In this document: piece after piece, positions 30,901-39,392 of the stretch
Layout of the letters: the number at the start of each line of letters is the position of its first letter
Position numbering within the stretch: the stretch's first letter is position 1
DNA from: an uncultured Prevotellaceae bacterium
GTDB lineage: Bacteria; Bacteroidota; Bacteroidia; Bacteroidales; Bacteroidaceae
Length of the DNA: 46,293 nucleotides
Assembly (NCBI GenBank): GCA_946405805.1
Contig: CAMJIL010000016.1
Span: 1-46,293, forward strand
Direction: 5' to 3'
Translations under genes and position numbers: made by a program
The notes under the pieces: model-generated
Seen by the model: only the letters and a program-made list of their open reading frames with translations
What the model was told of the DNA's origin: nothing
Database searches by the model: none

Positions 30901-33168
30901 GAATGGTATACCGATTTCCACCTTTTCTATACTAGCGGAAATCCAGCCTATCAGACACCAACATCCCGGGCTTCAGTTAACGAGGCTTACAGGTTGATGG
31001 GTGGTATCTCGCAGACTATATCAGGCCTTACTCCTAACGGACTATATCGCTTCAGTATTCCTGCCTTCTATCGTGCAGCTTCTAATGAGATATGTGCTGA
31101 TGCTGCTGATGCCGGATTCAAGATGGGTAATGCATATGTTATGTGTGGTGATACTAAAACACGTTTAAAGACATGGGCAGAAGATCGAGAGGGTAGTAAT
31201 TATCCTAATTCTATGGAAGAGGCTGCTGCAAGTTTCAGCAAGGGACTTTATAAGAATGTCGTGACAGGACGTGCTGACTCCGACGGCAATCTGATTATAG
31301 GATTGGGTATAGATCAACGCAGTCCTGCTGACCCAGGCCAATGGCTCATATGGGGAGGCGTTACATTGGAAGAGGTTACTGAACCGATTGATTATACCGG
31401 CAATATCGTTAATCCATCATTCGAAAATGGTTTCACCGGATGGATAAATAATGGCATGCAGACACAGAATAACAATGAGCCAAGTGCCGCAAAGACGGGA
31501 ACCCTCTACTGCGAAAAATGGTGCGATAACAGGTATCTCTTGGATGATGCTTCTGTTACCCAGACCATTTCTGGACTTAGGGATGGTGAGTATCTCGTAA
31601 CAGCCACTTGTCACGGAGAAAGACAGGGGAGCACAGCTCCTGCAACCGGAGTATATCTGATGGCAGGTGACAACAGAACAGCTGTCACAACAACTGCTAC
31701 ATATAAGGTCATCGCAACTGCAATAGGTGGTGAGCTGACGATAGGATTCGGTTGCGAGAATACTGACGCCAACTGGATTACAGTGGATAATTTCAAAATG
31801 AAGTGGATAGGTTCTTCTGAGGAAAAGAATAAGGAAGTACTGAATACCCTTATCGACAAGCTTCAGAACCTTATAGACACGAAGACAATTCTTACTCAAC
31901 AACTGAAAGACGAAGGCATTAACGTTATCAATGAAGCCAAAATGGCAGAAACGCCTGAGGAAGTCTTGCAGGCTATTTCGAATGTTTCGGCAAAATATGC
32001 AGAATTAGATGCCTTCCGCATGGAACAGAACAATAACTGCAGGTCATACCTCTTTGCTTATTTCCCAAGTAATAGCGACGAAAACCTGTACTATGCCATT
32101 TCTACAGACGGATTCAATTATACTCCTCTGAATAATGGTGAGAAGATCTTGAATTCTTGGGACTTTACCATGTCCGGTGGTATCCGTGACCCTCATATCC
32201 TTCGTGGTGAAGACGGTGTGTTCCGTATGGTGAATACAGATATGAGGAGTGTTCTCGGATGGAGCAGTAACAGAGGTATCGTAATGAGTAAGAGTACTGA
32301 CCTCATTCATTGGACACATAGCACAGTTCATTTCCCTACACGCTTCCCGAATGGATGGAGCAGTGTTACCAGAGTGTGGGCACCAGAGACTATCTATGAT
32401 AGGGAAACAGGAAAATATATGGTATATTTCTCATTGCTGACAAGTGATGATGGCACATGTAATTATGATAAGGTTTTCTATTGTTATGCCAATGACGACT
32501 TTACCGATTTGGAGGATTATCCCGTACACCTTTTCGACAGAGGAAGCGCTACCATTGATGCTGACATAGTCTTTGACGAAACGGATCAACTCTATCACAT
32601 GATTTATAAGAATGAGGGTATCAATTCTATCAGTCATGTATCTGCTTCCCGACTGACAGCAGAGGAAGGACAGCCTACTGGTAGTCAGTGGGGCGATTTT
32701 GGAGGCGGCATTCAGCAGACAAATGTGGCCGTCGAAGGTGGTGGCATATTCCGTCTCATGGATAGCAACACTTATGTGGTGATGTATGACTGTTATGGTA
32801 GTGGCTACTATCAGTTCTGCACAACGACGGACTGGAAAAACTATACTCTGGTAGCACAAACAACAACTTCAGGAAAATTCACTCCCCGTCATGGAAGTGT
32901 TACCCTGCTTCACCCTGCTGAAACTAATGCTTTGTTGAAGGCTTTCCCGACAGATGGCTTGGAGATAGGTTCTGTGCGCGGAGACGCTAATGGCGATGGA
33001 ATGGTTACTATGTTGGATGTGACATTTGTTGCAAATGCTATCTTAGGAAAACCTGATGCAACGTTTGACAAGATTGGAGGAGATGCCAACGAGGATGGTG
33101 TGATAGGCATGTCTGACGTGATGTATATAATAAATTATGTACTGAACGGTAAATTTCCGAGCAAATAA
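27943..33168 (+). CDS. Secreted multidomain arabinosidase: GH51 + GH43-like + dockerin
   Basis: 1741 residues. Signal peptide 1-21. GH51 alpha-L-arabinofuranosidase region to about 540 with an inserted carbohydrate-binding-like domain (about 65-210); acid/base E362 in EIGNEN and nucleophile E453 in YPGEYAV. A concanavalin-like (DUF1080-type) domain lies near 545-770, a beta-trefoil-like segment near 827-965, two binding-like domains near 967-1146 and 1155-1290, and a helical linker to 1362. A GH43-like five-blade propeller (about 1365-1665) has D1416 in RDPH, D1541 and E1558 as likely catalytic residues. Residues 1680-1741 hold two dockerin-type calcium loops. The enzyme should release arabinose from arabinoxylan or arabinan outside the cell. 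No SusC/SusD pair is adjacent. Confidence 0.88.
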   Translation: MNYKSFFITLQILLSSVFVHAQVQLNLFPDKYGTSLAEKPYGIFFEEINHAADGGLWSEMVSNRSFEDNDYQPENWWGDGNTQIELGTSNLMNSAQSQYMHVIPSASGADIRNGGYWGMRLDGQTSYTLTFFARADAAFSTTLKAYLLDYDSGSVLLSASKNISIGTTWKKISLTIPDANRISGKAFLSLQTTSANEFDIDVVSLMPAETYKGHGCRKDLAQMLEDLKPRFMRFPGGCYVEGEYTENNGERNRFEWKKTIGPIEERPGHWNINWKYRSSDAFGFHEMLQLSEDLGAVPLFVVNVGLGHKWNQPIDDLDEFIQEALDAIEYANGATTTTWGAKRAANGHPEPFGLKYIEIGNENYQNSIWNNNEQSYQYPDRYYMFYQAIKAKYPDIVCIGNVESWGTDDPSWRNSYPVEVVDEHYYRNPSWFVSNYEKYDTYDRNGPKIYPGEYAVTQSFGTTGNLAAALGEAVYMQGMERNSDIVTMASYAPIFVNVNDQKWMPDMIRFDATNSYGTPSYYVQKLMSQKIGTQNITWTEEGNSESSSVNYGGLSTWITSATFSDYKIIKDGEVVYTAPFDGTSNWTDNAGTFSESGGTLTQSSTSMEGLLYVNKNIDLGENYTIQVKATKKGGAEGFLIAFGYKDSKNYCWWNLGGWGNTRFCIERAVNGTKSQYDNIYRSLATGVTYDLRIEVRGNHIKCYIDDELCHDVVLPAEHVERHVYTSASRDGNKLYVKLVNPSGTDYSTTLTTSGYSASNIKLTQMKADSDQAENTNDNMYNVVPQESTLSAYGTSIMINVPAYSFNIYEMDITEGEMTDVGIMPEEGTFYLKDADSGQYLSRGATWGTQATLSELGLPVQIVNVSSDVYTVRYIDLSNKYLGNLDDPYTDVAANQGNKIQWRFRDAGDGNLWLENAFSKTYFAAKAGEGAYFTSNTSEATRFTIVSNAAYEKYIESLTPLDEETEYSVSKDVTDFVKNASMATGVEEWYTDFHLFYTSGNPAYQTPTSRASVNEAYRLMGGISQTISGLTPNGLYRFSIPAFYRAASNEICADAADAGFKMGNAYVMCGDTKTRLKTWAEDREGSNYPNSMEEAAASFSKGLYKNVVTGRADSDGNLIIGLGIDQRSPADPGQWLIWGGVTLEEVTEPIDYTGNIVNPSFENGFTGWINNGMQTQNNNEPSAAKTGTLYCEKWCDNRYLLDDASVTQTISGLRDGEYLVTATCHGERQGSTAPATGVYLMAGDNRTAVTTTATYKVIATAIGGELTIGFGCENTDANWITVDNFKMKWIGSSEEKNKEVLNTLIDKLQNLIDTKTILTQQLKDEGINVINEAKMAETPEEVLQAISNVSAKYAELDAFRMEQNNNCRSYLFAYFPSNSDENLYYAISTDGFNYTPLNNGEKILNSWDFTMSGGIRDPHILRGEDGVFRMVNTDMRSVLGWSSNRGIVMSKSTDLIHWTHSTVHFPTRFPNGWSSVTRVWAPETIYDRETGKYMVYFSLLTSDDGTCNYDKVFYCYANDDFTDLEDYPVHLFDRGSATIDADIVFDETDQLYHMIYKNEGINSISHVSASRLTAEEGQPTGSQWGDFGGGIQQTNVAVEGGGIFRLMDSNTYVVMYDCYGSGYYQFCTTTDWKNYTLVAQTTTSGKFTPRHGSVTLLHPAETNALLKAFPTDGLEIGSVRGDANGDGMVTMLDVTFVANAILGKPDATFDKIGGDANEDGVIGMSDVMYIINYVLNGKFPSK

Positions 33169-33201
33169 TACATATATGTATATATAATAATAACAATCAT
33201 T

Positions 33202-35775
33202 ATGAAAGTAAAAGTAGGTTATACCAATGAGCCTTCGTGGCGAGTTCTGACAGTTAAGGCATCTCTGCCTGAGAAATTGAAGTGCCTGTATGAGATTGCG
33301 CACAACATGTGGTGGGTATGGAACTTTGAGGCGCGCGACTTGTTCCGCGACCTTGATCCGGAGATTTACCATGATGTAAATCATAATCCCGTGATGCTAT
33401 TGGAACGTCTGACCTTCGCTCGCAAAGAGGAAATTATGAAGGACAAAGCCCTGATGAAGCGCATAAAAGACGTTTACGACATGTTCCGCAAATATATGGA
33501 CGTAAAGCCTGACGCCAAGCGTCCTTCTGTGGCTTATTTCTGCATGGAATATGGTATCCACTCTGCACTGAAGATATATAGTGGTGGTCTTGGCATGCTT
33601 GCTGGCGATTATGTGAAAGAGGCATCCGATTCTAACGTGGATATGTGCGCCGTAGGTTTCCTGTATCGTTTCGGCTACTTTACACAGAGCCTATCAATGG
33701 ACGGACAGCAGATTGCCAACTACGAGACGCAGAACTTTGGTTCGCTGCCTATAGAGCGCCAACTTGATGAAGAAGGCAACCCCTTGGTGATTAACGTTCC
33801 CTATACCAATTATCAGGTTCACGCTTATGTATGGCGTGTAAATGTGGGCCGTGTAAAGCTCTACCTGCTTGATACTGACAACGAGTTAAATTCCGAGTTT
33901 GACAAGCCTATCACTCATTCCCTCTATGGCGGTGATTGGGAGAACCGCCTGAAGCAGGAGATTTTGCTCGGTATCGGTGGCATGTTGCTGCTTAAGAGGC
34001 TGGGCATTAAGAAAGATGTATATCATTGCAATGAGGGTCATGCTGCGCTCTGCAACCTGCAACGTCTGTGCGACTATATAGAGGAAGATGGATTGAACTT
34101 CAACCAGGCTCTTGAACTGGTTCGTGCCTCAAGTCTCTATACTGTCCATACCCCTGTTCCTGCCGGTCACGACTACTTCGAGGAGGGACTCTTCGGAAAG
34201 TATATGGGCGGCTATCCTGAAAGGCTGCATATCTCTTGGGACGAATTCATAGGTATGGGACGTTCCAATCCAGACGACAAGAACGAGAAGTTCTGTATGT
34301 CCACCTTCGCTTGTAATACTTGCCAGGAGGTTAATGGTGTATCATGGTTGCACGGTGAAGTATCGAAAAAGATGTTCGCTCCTATTTGGAGGGGCTATTA
34401 TCCAGAGGAGAGCCATGTAGGCTATGTTACCAATGGCGTACACTTCCCCACATGGGCCGCTGCCGAGTGGCGTGCTTTGTACAGCAAATATTTTGACGCT
34501 AATTTCATCTTTGACCAGTCAAACGAGGAGATATGGCACGGAATCTACAACTGTCCTGATAAGGAGATATGGGATACTCGTATGACCTTGAAGAACAAAC
34601 TCTTCGAATATGTGGAGCAGCAGTTGCGCAATACATGGCTCAAGAATCAGGGCGACCCGGCACGAATAGTGAAACTGCTTGACCGCTTCAACCCCAATTC
34701 TCTCGTTATAGGTTTTTGCCGTCGCTTTGCGACATACAAGCGTGCCCACTTGCTGTTTACCGATTTGGAGCGACTTGACAAAATTGTTAATAATCCTGAA
34801 CGACCTATCATCTTCATGTTTGCAGGTAAGGCTCACCCAGCTGATGGTGCAGGTCAGGGCTTGATCAAGAAGATTTTCGAGATTTCGCAGATGCCGCAGT
34901 TCCAAGGTAAGATTATCTTCGTTGAAGACTATGACTTCCTGTTGGCACGTCGCCTCGTATCAGGTGTTGATATATGGATGAATACACCTACACGTCCGAT
35001 GGAGGCTTCAGGTACATCAGGTGAGAAGGCCGAGATGAATGGCGTCGTAAACCTCTCCGTTAAGGACGGCTGGTGGCTCGAAGGCTATCGTGAGGGCGCC
35101 GGATGGGCGCTGACAGAAAAACGCACATATCAGAATCAGAACCATCAGGATCAGCTTGATGCTGCTGCCATATATTATATGCTTGAGAACGAGATTGCTC
35201 CACTATACTATAATAGGGACAAGAACGGCATTTCAAAGGATTGGATAAAAGTCATCAAGAACTCTATAGCACAAATTGCTCCGCACTACACTATGAAGCG
35301 TCAGCTCGATGACTACTATTCCAAGTTCTACGAGAAGGAGGCAAAGCGCTTTAAGGAATTGGCTAAGAACAACTTCAAGTTGGCCAAGGACATCGCTCTC
35401 TGGAAGGAGAACGTAGCAGAGCGCTGGGATGGTATCAATGTAGTCAGTTGCGAATGGGACTTCCCCGCAAACGGTTGTGAGGCAGGAAAGTCATATAAAC
35501 TGAAATATGTCATTGACGAAAAGGGACTTGATGATGCTGTAGGTCTGGAGAAGGTGAATCTGTTCACCGACAAGGACGGCAACGAGAAGATATTCTCCGT
35601 AGAGCCTCTGAATATGGTGGGCCACGAAGGCAATAACTATATATTTGAGGCAGAACTGACACCACGTCAGTTTGGAGAATACAAGAGCGCTGTTCGCATG
35701 TATCCGAAAAATAAGAACCTGCCTCATCGTCAGGACTTCTGCTATACTAAGTGGCTGGACCTCCCCAACCTCTAA
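33202..35775 (+). CDS. glgP: Alpha-glucan (glycogen) phosphorylase, GT35
   Basis: 857 residues, the shorter DUF3417-type phosphorylase. N-terminal [14 protein letters not shown] near 35, [28 protein letters not shown] block from 107 (first 20: substrate loop), CNEGHAAL near 276, and the PLP lysine K609 within [14 protein letters not shown]. It releases glucose 1-phosphate from storage glucan in the cytoplasm. A C-terminal beta-rich extension (about 745-857) is typical of this subgroup. It follows the arabinosidase gene by 33 bases with no visible terminator or promoter between, so it may be cotranscribed. A strong terminator follows. Confidence 0.95.
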   Translation: MKVKVGYTNEPSWRVLTVKASLPEKLKCLYEIAHNMWWVWNFEARDLFRDLDPEIYHDVNHNPVMLLERLTFARKEEIMKDKALMKRIKDVYDMFRKYMDVKPDAKRPSVAYFCMEYGIHSALKIYSGGLGMLAGDYVKEASDSNVDMCAVGFLYRFGYFTQSLSMDGQQIANYETQNFGSLPIERQLDEEGNPLVINVPYTNYQVHAYVWRVNVGRVKLYLLDTDNELNSEFDKPITHSLYGGDWENRLKQEILLGIGGMLLLKRLGIKKDVYHCNEGHAALCNLQRLCDYIEEDGLNFNQALELVRASSLYTVHTPVPAGHDYFEEGLFGKYMGGYPERLHISWDEFIGMGRSNPDDKNEKFCMSTFACNTCQEVNGVSWLHGEVSKKMFAPIWRGYYPEESHVGYVTNGVHFPTWAAAEWRALYSKYFDANFIFDQSNEEIWHGIYNCPDKEIWDTRMTLKNKLFEYVEQQLRNTWLKNQGDPARIVKLLDRFNPNSLVIGFCRRFATYKRAHLLFTDLERLDKIVNNPERPIIFMFAGKAHPADGAGQGLIKKIFEISQMPQFQGKIIFVEDYDFLLARRLVSGVDIWMNTPTRPMEASGTSGEKAEMNGVVNLSVKDGWWLEGYREGAGWALTEKRTYQNQNHQDQLDAAAIYYMLENEIAPLYYNRDKNGISKDWIKVIKNSIAQIAPHYTMKRQLDDYYSKFYEKEAKRFKELAKNNFKLAKDIALWKENVAERWDGINVVSCEWDFPANGCEAGKSYKLKYVIDEKGLDDAVGLEKVNLFTDKDGNEKIFSVEPLNMVGHEGNNYIFEAELTPRQFGEYKSAVRMYPKNKNLPHRQDFCYTKWLDLPNL

Positions 35776-35813
35776 TGGTTAGGGTTCACAAGCTTACGAT
35801 TTACTTGAAAATG

Positions 35814-35853
35814 GAATGCACGCAATACGATTGAATTGCGTGCATTCATTTTG
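35814..35853 (+). terminator. Intrinsic terminator after glgP
   Basis: GAATGCACGCAAT pairs perfectly with ATTGCGTGCATTC (13 bp, 8-base loop), followed by ATTTTGTT. Confidence 0.85.
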
Positions 35854-35920
35854 TTAACTTTGAATTCGTCCAGGTTGCTTGCGTTCGAAAATACAAGCAA
35901 TAATGAAAAAAAAATAAAAA

Positions 35921-35950
35921 TTCTTCACTCTTCATTCTTCACTCTTCACT
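35921..35950. repeat. Degenerate TTCTTCACTC repeat
   Basis: Four imperfect copies of TTCTTCACTC/TTCATTC immediately upstream of the argF' -7 box, covering the place of the -33 element. Confidence 0.75.
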
Positions 35951-35958
35951 TTTTTTTG

Positions 35959-35966
35959 TAACTTTG
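35959..35966 (+). promoter_or_regulatory. -7 box of the argF' operon
   Basis: TAACTTTG, preceded by a T-run ending in TTTG and followed by CGC, 26 bases upstream of ATG 35993. Confidence 0.65.
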
Positions 35967-35992
35967 CGCTCGATAGTAAAAAAGTATATATA

Positions 35993-36967
35993 ATGAAAAC
36001 ATTTTTTCACCCTCAAGACCTCGGCGATATAAGAGCAGCGCTTGCTGAGGCACAGTTAGTAAAGAAAGATCGTTATGCTTTTCAGCAACTTGGTAAGAAC
36101 AAGACTCTGCTGATGGTGTTTTTCAATAACTCCCTTCGTACCCGCCTTTCTACGCAGAAGGCTGCAATGAATCTGGGTATGAATGTCATCGTCCTTGATG
36201 TGAATGCAGGAGCATGGAAGCTGGAGACAGAGCGTGGCGTCATCATGGATGGCGACAAGTCGGAACACCTGTTGGAGGCTATTCCTGTGATGGGATGCTA
36301 TTGCGACGTTATCGGTATCCGCTCTTTCGCTGGTTTGACAGACAGAGAGTATGACTATGCTGAGACAATAGTAAATCAGTTCGTACAGTATTCTGGCAAG
36401 CCTGTCTTCGCTATGGAGACGGCAACGGTGCACCCTCTTCAGGCTTTTGCTGACCTCATCACCATCGAGGAACACAAGCAGGCGGAGCGTGTAAAAGCTG
36501 TCCTGACGTGGGCTCCTCATTGCCGCGCTTTGCCACAGGCAGTACCTAATTCTTTCGCTGAATGGATGTTAGCGGCACCTGATGTGGACCTCGTCATAAC
36601 ACATCCGGAAGGGTATGAGTTGGACTCTCAGTTTACAAAGGGAGCTACAATAGAGTATGACCAGAAGAAGGCCTTCGAAGGTGCTGACTTCATATATGCC
36701 AAGAACTGGTCTTGTCCTGGTGTTACCAATCCTGCCGACTACGGAAAGATTCTCACCGACTATAAGAAGATGGCCCACTGGACAGTAGATGCAGAGCATA
36801 TGTCGTGGACAAATAATGGTAAGTTCCTGCATTGTCTGCCTGTTCGTCGCGGTCTCATCGTTACTGATGATGTCATTGAGAGCAAAAACTCCCTCGTAAT
36901 ACCAGAGGCAGCAAACAGAGAGATATCAGCACAGGTGGTGATAAAGAGAATTCTTGAAAGTCTTTAA
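35993..36967 (+). CDS. argF': N-acyl-L-ornithine carbamoyltransferase (argF'-type)
   Basis: 324 residues. The carbamoyl-phosphate site reads NNSLRTRLST at 45-54, an N-acylornithine-transcarbamylase variant of the STRT motif. HPLQAFADL near 142 and LHCLPVRRGLIVTDDV near 279 are also conserved. Bacteroidetes use N-succinyl- or N-acetylornithine instead of ornithine in arginine synthesis. The residue reported to switch specificity (Pro90 in the succinyl enzyme of Bacteroides fragilis, Glu92 in the acetyl enzyme of Xanthomonas, from memory) is Ser90 here, so the acyl group is uncertain. It has its own promoter and is first in a long plus-strand run. Confidence 0.92.
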   Translation: MKTFFHPQDLGDIRAALAEAQLVKKDRYAFQQLGKNKTLLMVFFNNSLRTRLSTQKAAMNLGMNVIVLDVNAGAWKLETERGVIMDGDKSEHLLEAIPVMGCYCDVIGIRSFAGLTDREYDYAETIVNQFVQYSGKPVFAMETATVHPLQAFADLITIEEHKQAERVKAVLTWAPHCRALPQAVPNSFAEWMLAAPDVDLVITHPEGYELDSQFTKGATIEYDQKKAFEGADFIYAKNWSCPGVTNPADYGKILTDYKKMAHWTVDAEHMSWTNNGKFLHCLPVRRGLIVTDDVIESKNSLVIPEAANREISAQVVIKRILESL

Positions 36968-37018
36968 GCCTTTAAGCTTTAAACTTTAACCTTTAACCTT
37001 TAACCGTTAAACGTTACC
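36962..37018. repeat. Degenerate tandem repeat, CTTTAAG/CCTTTAA family
   Basis: Copies of CCTTTAAG grade into CCTTTAA and CCGTTAA over about 57 bases, filling the whole gap between argF' and the POT gene and including the argF' stop codon. Confidence 0.85.
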
Positions 37019-37019
37019 A

Positions 37020-38654
37020 ATGTCACATCCAAAAGGTTTATACCTCCTCTTTGTTACGGAGATGGCAGAACGCTTTTCCTACTACGGAATGCGTGCCCTC
37101 TTTGTTTTATATCTCGTAGCAGCTTTCTTCACCAATGACCAGGCCAGCCAGATTTATGGTTCTTATACCGGTTTGGTATATCTCACTCCATTGCTTGGTG
37201 GTTATATCGCTGATAAATACTGGGGCAACCGCCGTTCTATCATCTTTGGCGGAATAACGATGGCGATAGGTCAGTTCCTGATGTTTGCCTCTGCCTGTTT
37301 TGTCAAGCAGAGCATTTTTACAGAAGGCGGCACGATAGACCCCTCGATAGATAACAGCTTCTCCATGTGGCTGATGTTTGGCGGTTTGGCGATGCTGATA
37401 TTCGGTAACGGCTTCTTCAAACCAAATATCTCCACAATGGTGGGCGACCTCTATGAGCCGCAGGACCATCGGAAGGACTCTGCCTTTACCATATTCTATA
37501 TGGGCATCAATCTGGGCGCGTTCATAGCACCGTTGCTATGCGGATACCTGGGTGACGGCAACTGGATGAATCCTCATAACTTCAAGTGGGGCTTCTTCTG
37601 CGCTGGCGTCGCTATGATAGTTTCTGTAGCGGTTTTCTCTACACTTAAAGACAAGTTCCTCGTAACTCCAGAAGGACTTGGCATCGGACTTTCGCCAGCG
37701 AAGTCGGAACTCCTGAAGCTGAAGGAGATTCAGGAAGAAGAGGATGAAGCAATCTTGGAAGGACACGAGATGCAGGCGTCAGAAATCCGCATACCAAAGA
37801 AGGTTGCCAAGAATTCTCCTTTCCGTCTGTGGGGATGTATTGTGGGCGCAATAGCTTTCTTCTGTCTTCTCTCACGGGATGTGGCCAATTTCAATGACTA
37901 TATCTCTAATGCCATATATGTCATAGCAATAGCTCTGCCGCTCTTTATCATAACCGACCGCAGCCTGACGAGTGTTGATAAGTCGCGCATCGGAGTGATA
38001 TACATCATTGCCCTGTTCGTGATATTCTTCTGGAGTGCTTTCGAACAGGCCGGCTCATCGCTGACGCTGTTTGCAGAGCAGCAATGTGACCGCACCATCG
38101 GGGGTTGGGAGATGCCTACTACATGGTTCCAGAGCATCAACCCTATCGTTGTAGTTGTCTTTGCTCCTGTTATGGCGACATTATGGGAGACATTGGCAAA
38201 ACATAACATGGAACCTTCCAGTCCTCGAAAGCAAGCCCTCGGCTTGGCGCTTCTCGCTTTGGGATATGTGGTAATAGCCTACGGCACCTACGGCATAACA
38301 ACTGGTGGTCAGAAGGCTGCTATGTGGTGGCTGGTGGCCCTGTATTTCATACATACTATCGGTGAGTTGTCATTGTCGCCAATAGGACTCAGTATGGTAA
38401 ACAAACTGTCTCCTGCCCACCTCGCATCATTGCTGATGGGCGTATGGTTCATGAGTAATGCTGCCAGCAATATTCTGGCAGGCAGATTGGCAACACTATT
38501 GCCAGAACAGGGCGTGACGAAGCATTTCTTGGGTATAGAGATAGCTACCCTTACGGACTTCTTCCTGCTATTCGCTGTAATGGCTGGCGTGGCATCGGTA
38601 TTGCTGTTCCTGCTGTGTCCGCTGCTTAAAAAGATGATGAAGGGAGTGGAGTAG
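37020..38654 (+). CDS. POT-family proton-coupled peptide transporter
   Basis: 544 residues, about 14 membrane helices. The proton-coupling motif EMAERFSYYGMRALF at 14-28 and GGYIADKYWGNRRSI near 60 are diagnostic of the proton-dependent oligopeptide family; FFxPN-type FKPNISTMVG lies near 133. It imports di- and tripeptides across the inner membrane, which suits an organism that ferments peptides. A charged loop (about 225-265, many Glu) separates the two halves. The start ATG at 37020 directly follows the repeat array, with no separate promoter seen. Confidence 0.95.
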   Translation: MSHPKGLYLLFVTEMAERFSYYGMRALFVLYLVAAFFTNDQASQIYGSYTGLVYLTPLLGGYIADKYWGNRRSIIFGGITMAIGQFLMFASACFVKQSIFTEGGTIDPSIDNSFSMWLMFGGLAMLIFGNGFFKPNISTMVGDLYEPQDHRKDSAFTIFYMGINLGAFIAPLLCGYLGDGNWMNPHNFKWGFFCAGVAMIVSVAVFSTLKDKFLVTPEGLGIGLSPAKSELLKLKEIQEEEDEAILEGHEMQASEIRIPKKVAKNSPFRLWGCIVGAIAFFCLLSRDVANFNDYISNAIYVIAIALPLFIITDRSLTSVDKSRIGVIYIIALFVIFFWSAFEQAGSSLTLFAEQQCDRTIGGWEMPTTWFQSINPIVVVVFAPVMATLWETLAKHNMEPSSPRKQALGLALLALGYVVIAYGTYGITTGGQKAAMWWLVALYFIHTIGELSLSPIGLSMVNKLSPAHLASLLMGVWFMSNAASNILAGRLATLLPEQGVTKHFLGIEIATLTDFFLLFAVMAGVASVLLFLLCPLLKKMMKGVE

Positions 38655-38691
38655 GAGTTAAGAATTAAGAGTTAAGAATTAAGAGTTAAAA
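38655..38691. repeat. Degenerate tandem repeat, TTAAGAGTTAAGAA family
   Basis: Five copies of GTTAAGAATTAAGA fill the gap between the POT gene and rdgB and end at the rdgB GTG start. The same family lies at 39297-39322. Confidence 0.85.
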
Positions 38692-39306
38692 GTGAAGAAT
38701 ATTCTTGTTTTTGCAACAAATAATGCGCACAAGTTGCAGGAGGTGCGACAGATTCTGGGTGAACGCTTTGAGGTTCGTTCGCTGAAGGAGATAGATTGTC
38801 ATGAGGAACTTCCTGAGACGCATGATACCCTTGAGGGAAATGCACTTGAGAAGGCGCAATACGTAAATCAGCATTATGGCTTTGACTGCTTTGCTGACGA
38901 TACAGGTCTTGAAGTGGATGCCCTCAATGGAGAACCAGGCGTCTATTCTGCCCGCTATGCTACCGTTGACGGAGCAGACCATGACTCCGAAGCAAATATG
39001 CAGAAACTGCTGCGAAACCTGCAAGGCGTTGATAATCGCAAGGCGCAGTTTCGTACTGCCATAGCGCTGATATATAAAGGTGAGACACATCTGTTTGAAG
39101 GAAAGGTGGAAGGATGTATCGCCACAGAGAAACATGGAGCAGAAGGGTTTGGCTATGACCCTATCTTCTACCCAGAAGGTTATTCACCTGCTGAGACAGA
39201 CAAGCCACTCACCTTTGCTGAGATGTCGGCAGAAGAGAAGAATGGTATGTCGCACAGGGGTAGGGCAGTAGAGAAGTTGGTGGAGTTCCTTGGAATTAAG
39301 AGTTAA
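38692..39306 (+). CDS. rdgB: Non-canonical purine NTP pyrophosphatase (RdgB/HAM1)
   Basis: 204 residues from GTG 38692. Substrate-binding and catalytic blocks are present: [11 protein letters not shown] near 8, [12 protein letters not shown] near 66, [11 protein letters not shown] near 80, [11 protein letters not shown] near 150 and [10 protein letters not shown] near 186. It hydrolyses XTP, ITP and dITP to monophosphates and so clears damaged purines from the nucleotide pool. The GTG start fits the family N-terminus exactly ([10 protein letters not shown]); the repeat array touches this codon. It is followed by another repeat array and pepP. Confidence 0.95.
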   Translation: MKNILVFATNNAHKLQEVRQILGERFEVRSLKEIDCHEELPETHDTLEGNALEKAQYVNQHYGFDCFADDTGLEVDALNGEPGVYSARYATVDGADHDSEANMQKLLRNLQGVDNRKAQFRTAIALIYKGETHLFEGKVEGCIATEKHGAEGFGYDPIFYPEGYSPAETDKPLTFAEMSAEEKNGMSHRGRAVEKLVEFLGIKS

Positions 39307-39392
39307 GAGTTAAGAGTTAAGAAAATCAGCCTTTGACCTTAGACCTTAGACCTTTGACAAATTATGCATTATGCATTATGAATTATGAATTA
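39297..39392. repeat. Three successive degenerate repeat families before and within the aminopeptidase start
   Basis: TTAAGAGTTAAG (39297-39322), ACCTTAGACCTT (39334-39355) and ATTATGCATTATGAATTAT (39359-39392) follow one another. They contribute the rdgB stop region and the probable ATG of the aminopeptidase at 39378. Confidence 0.85.

Noticed and set aside
35855..35862. TAACTTTG box just after the glgP terminator
   Set aside because: It matches the -7 core but lacks the G before and C after seen at most other promoters, has no convincing -33 element, and a better box lies at 35959.
7877..39392. Repeat arrays as a CRISPR array
   Set aside because: Units are only 6-9 bases, contiguous and degenerate, with no spacers and no cas genes in the window.
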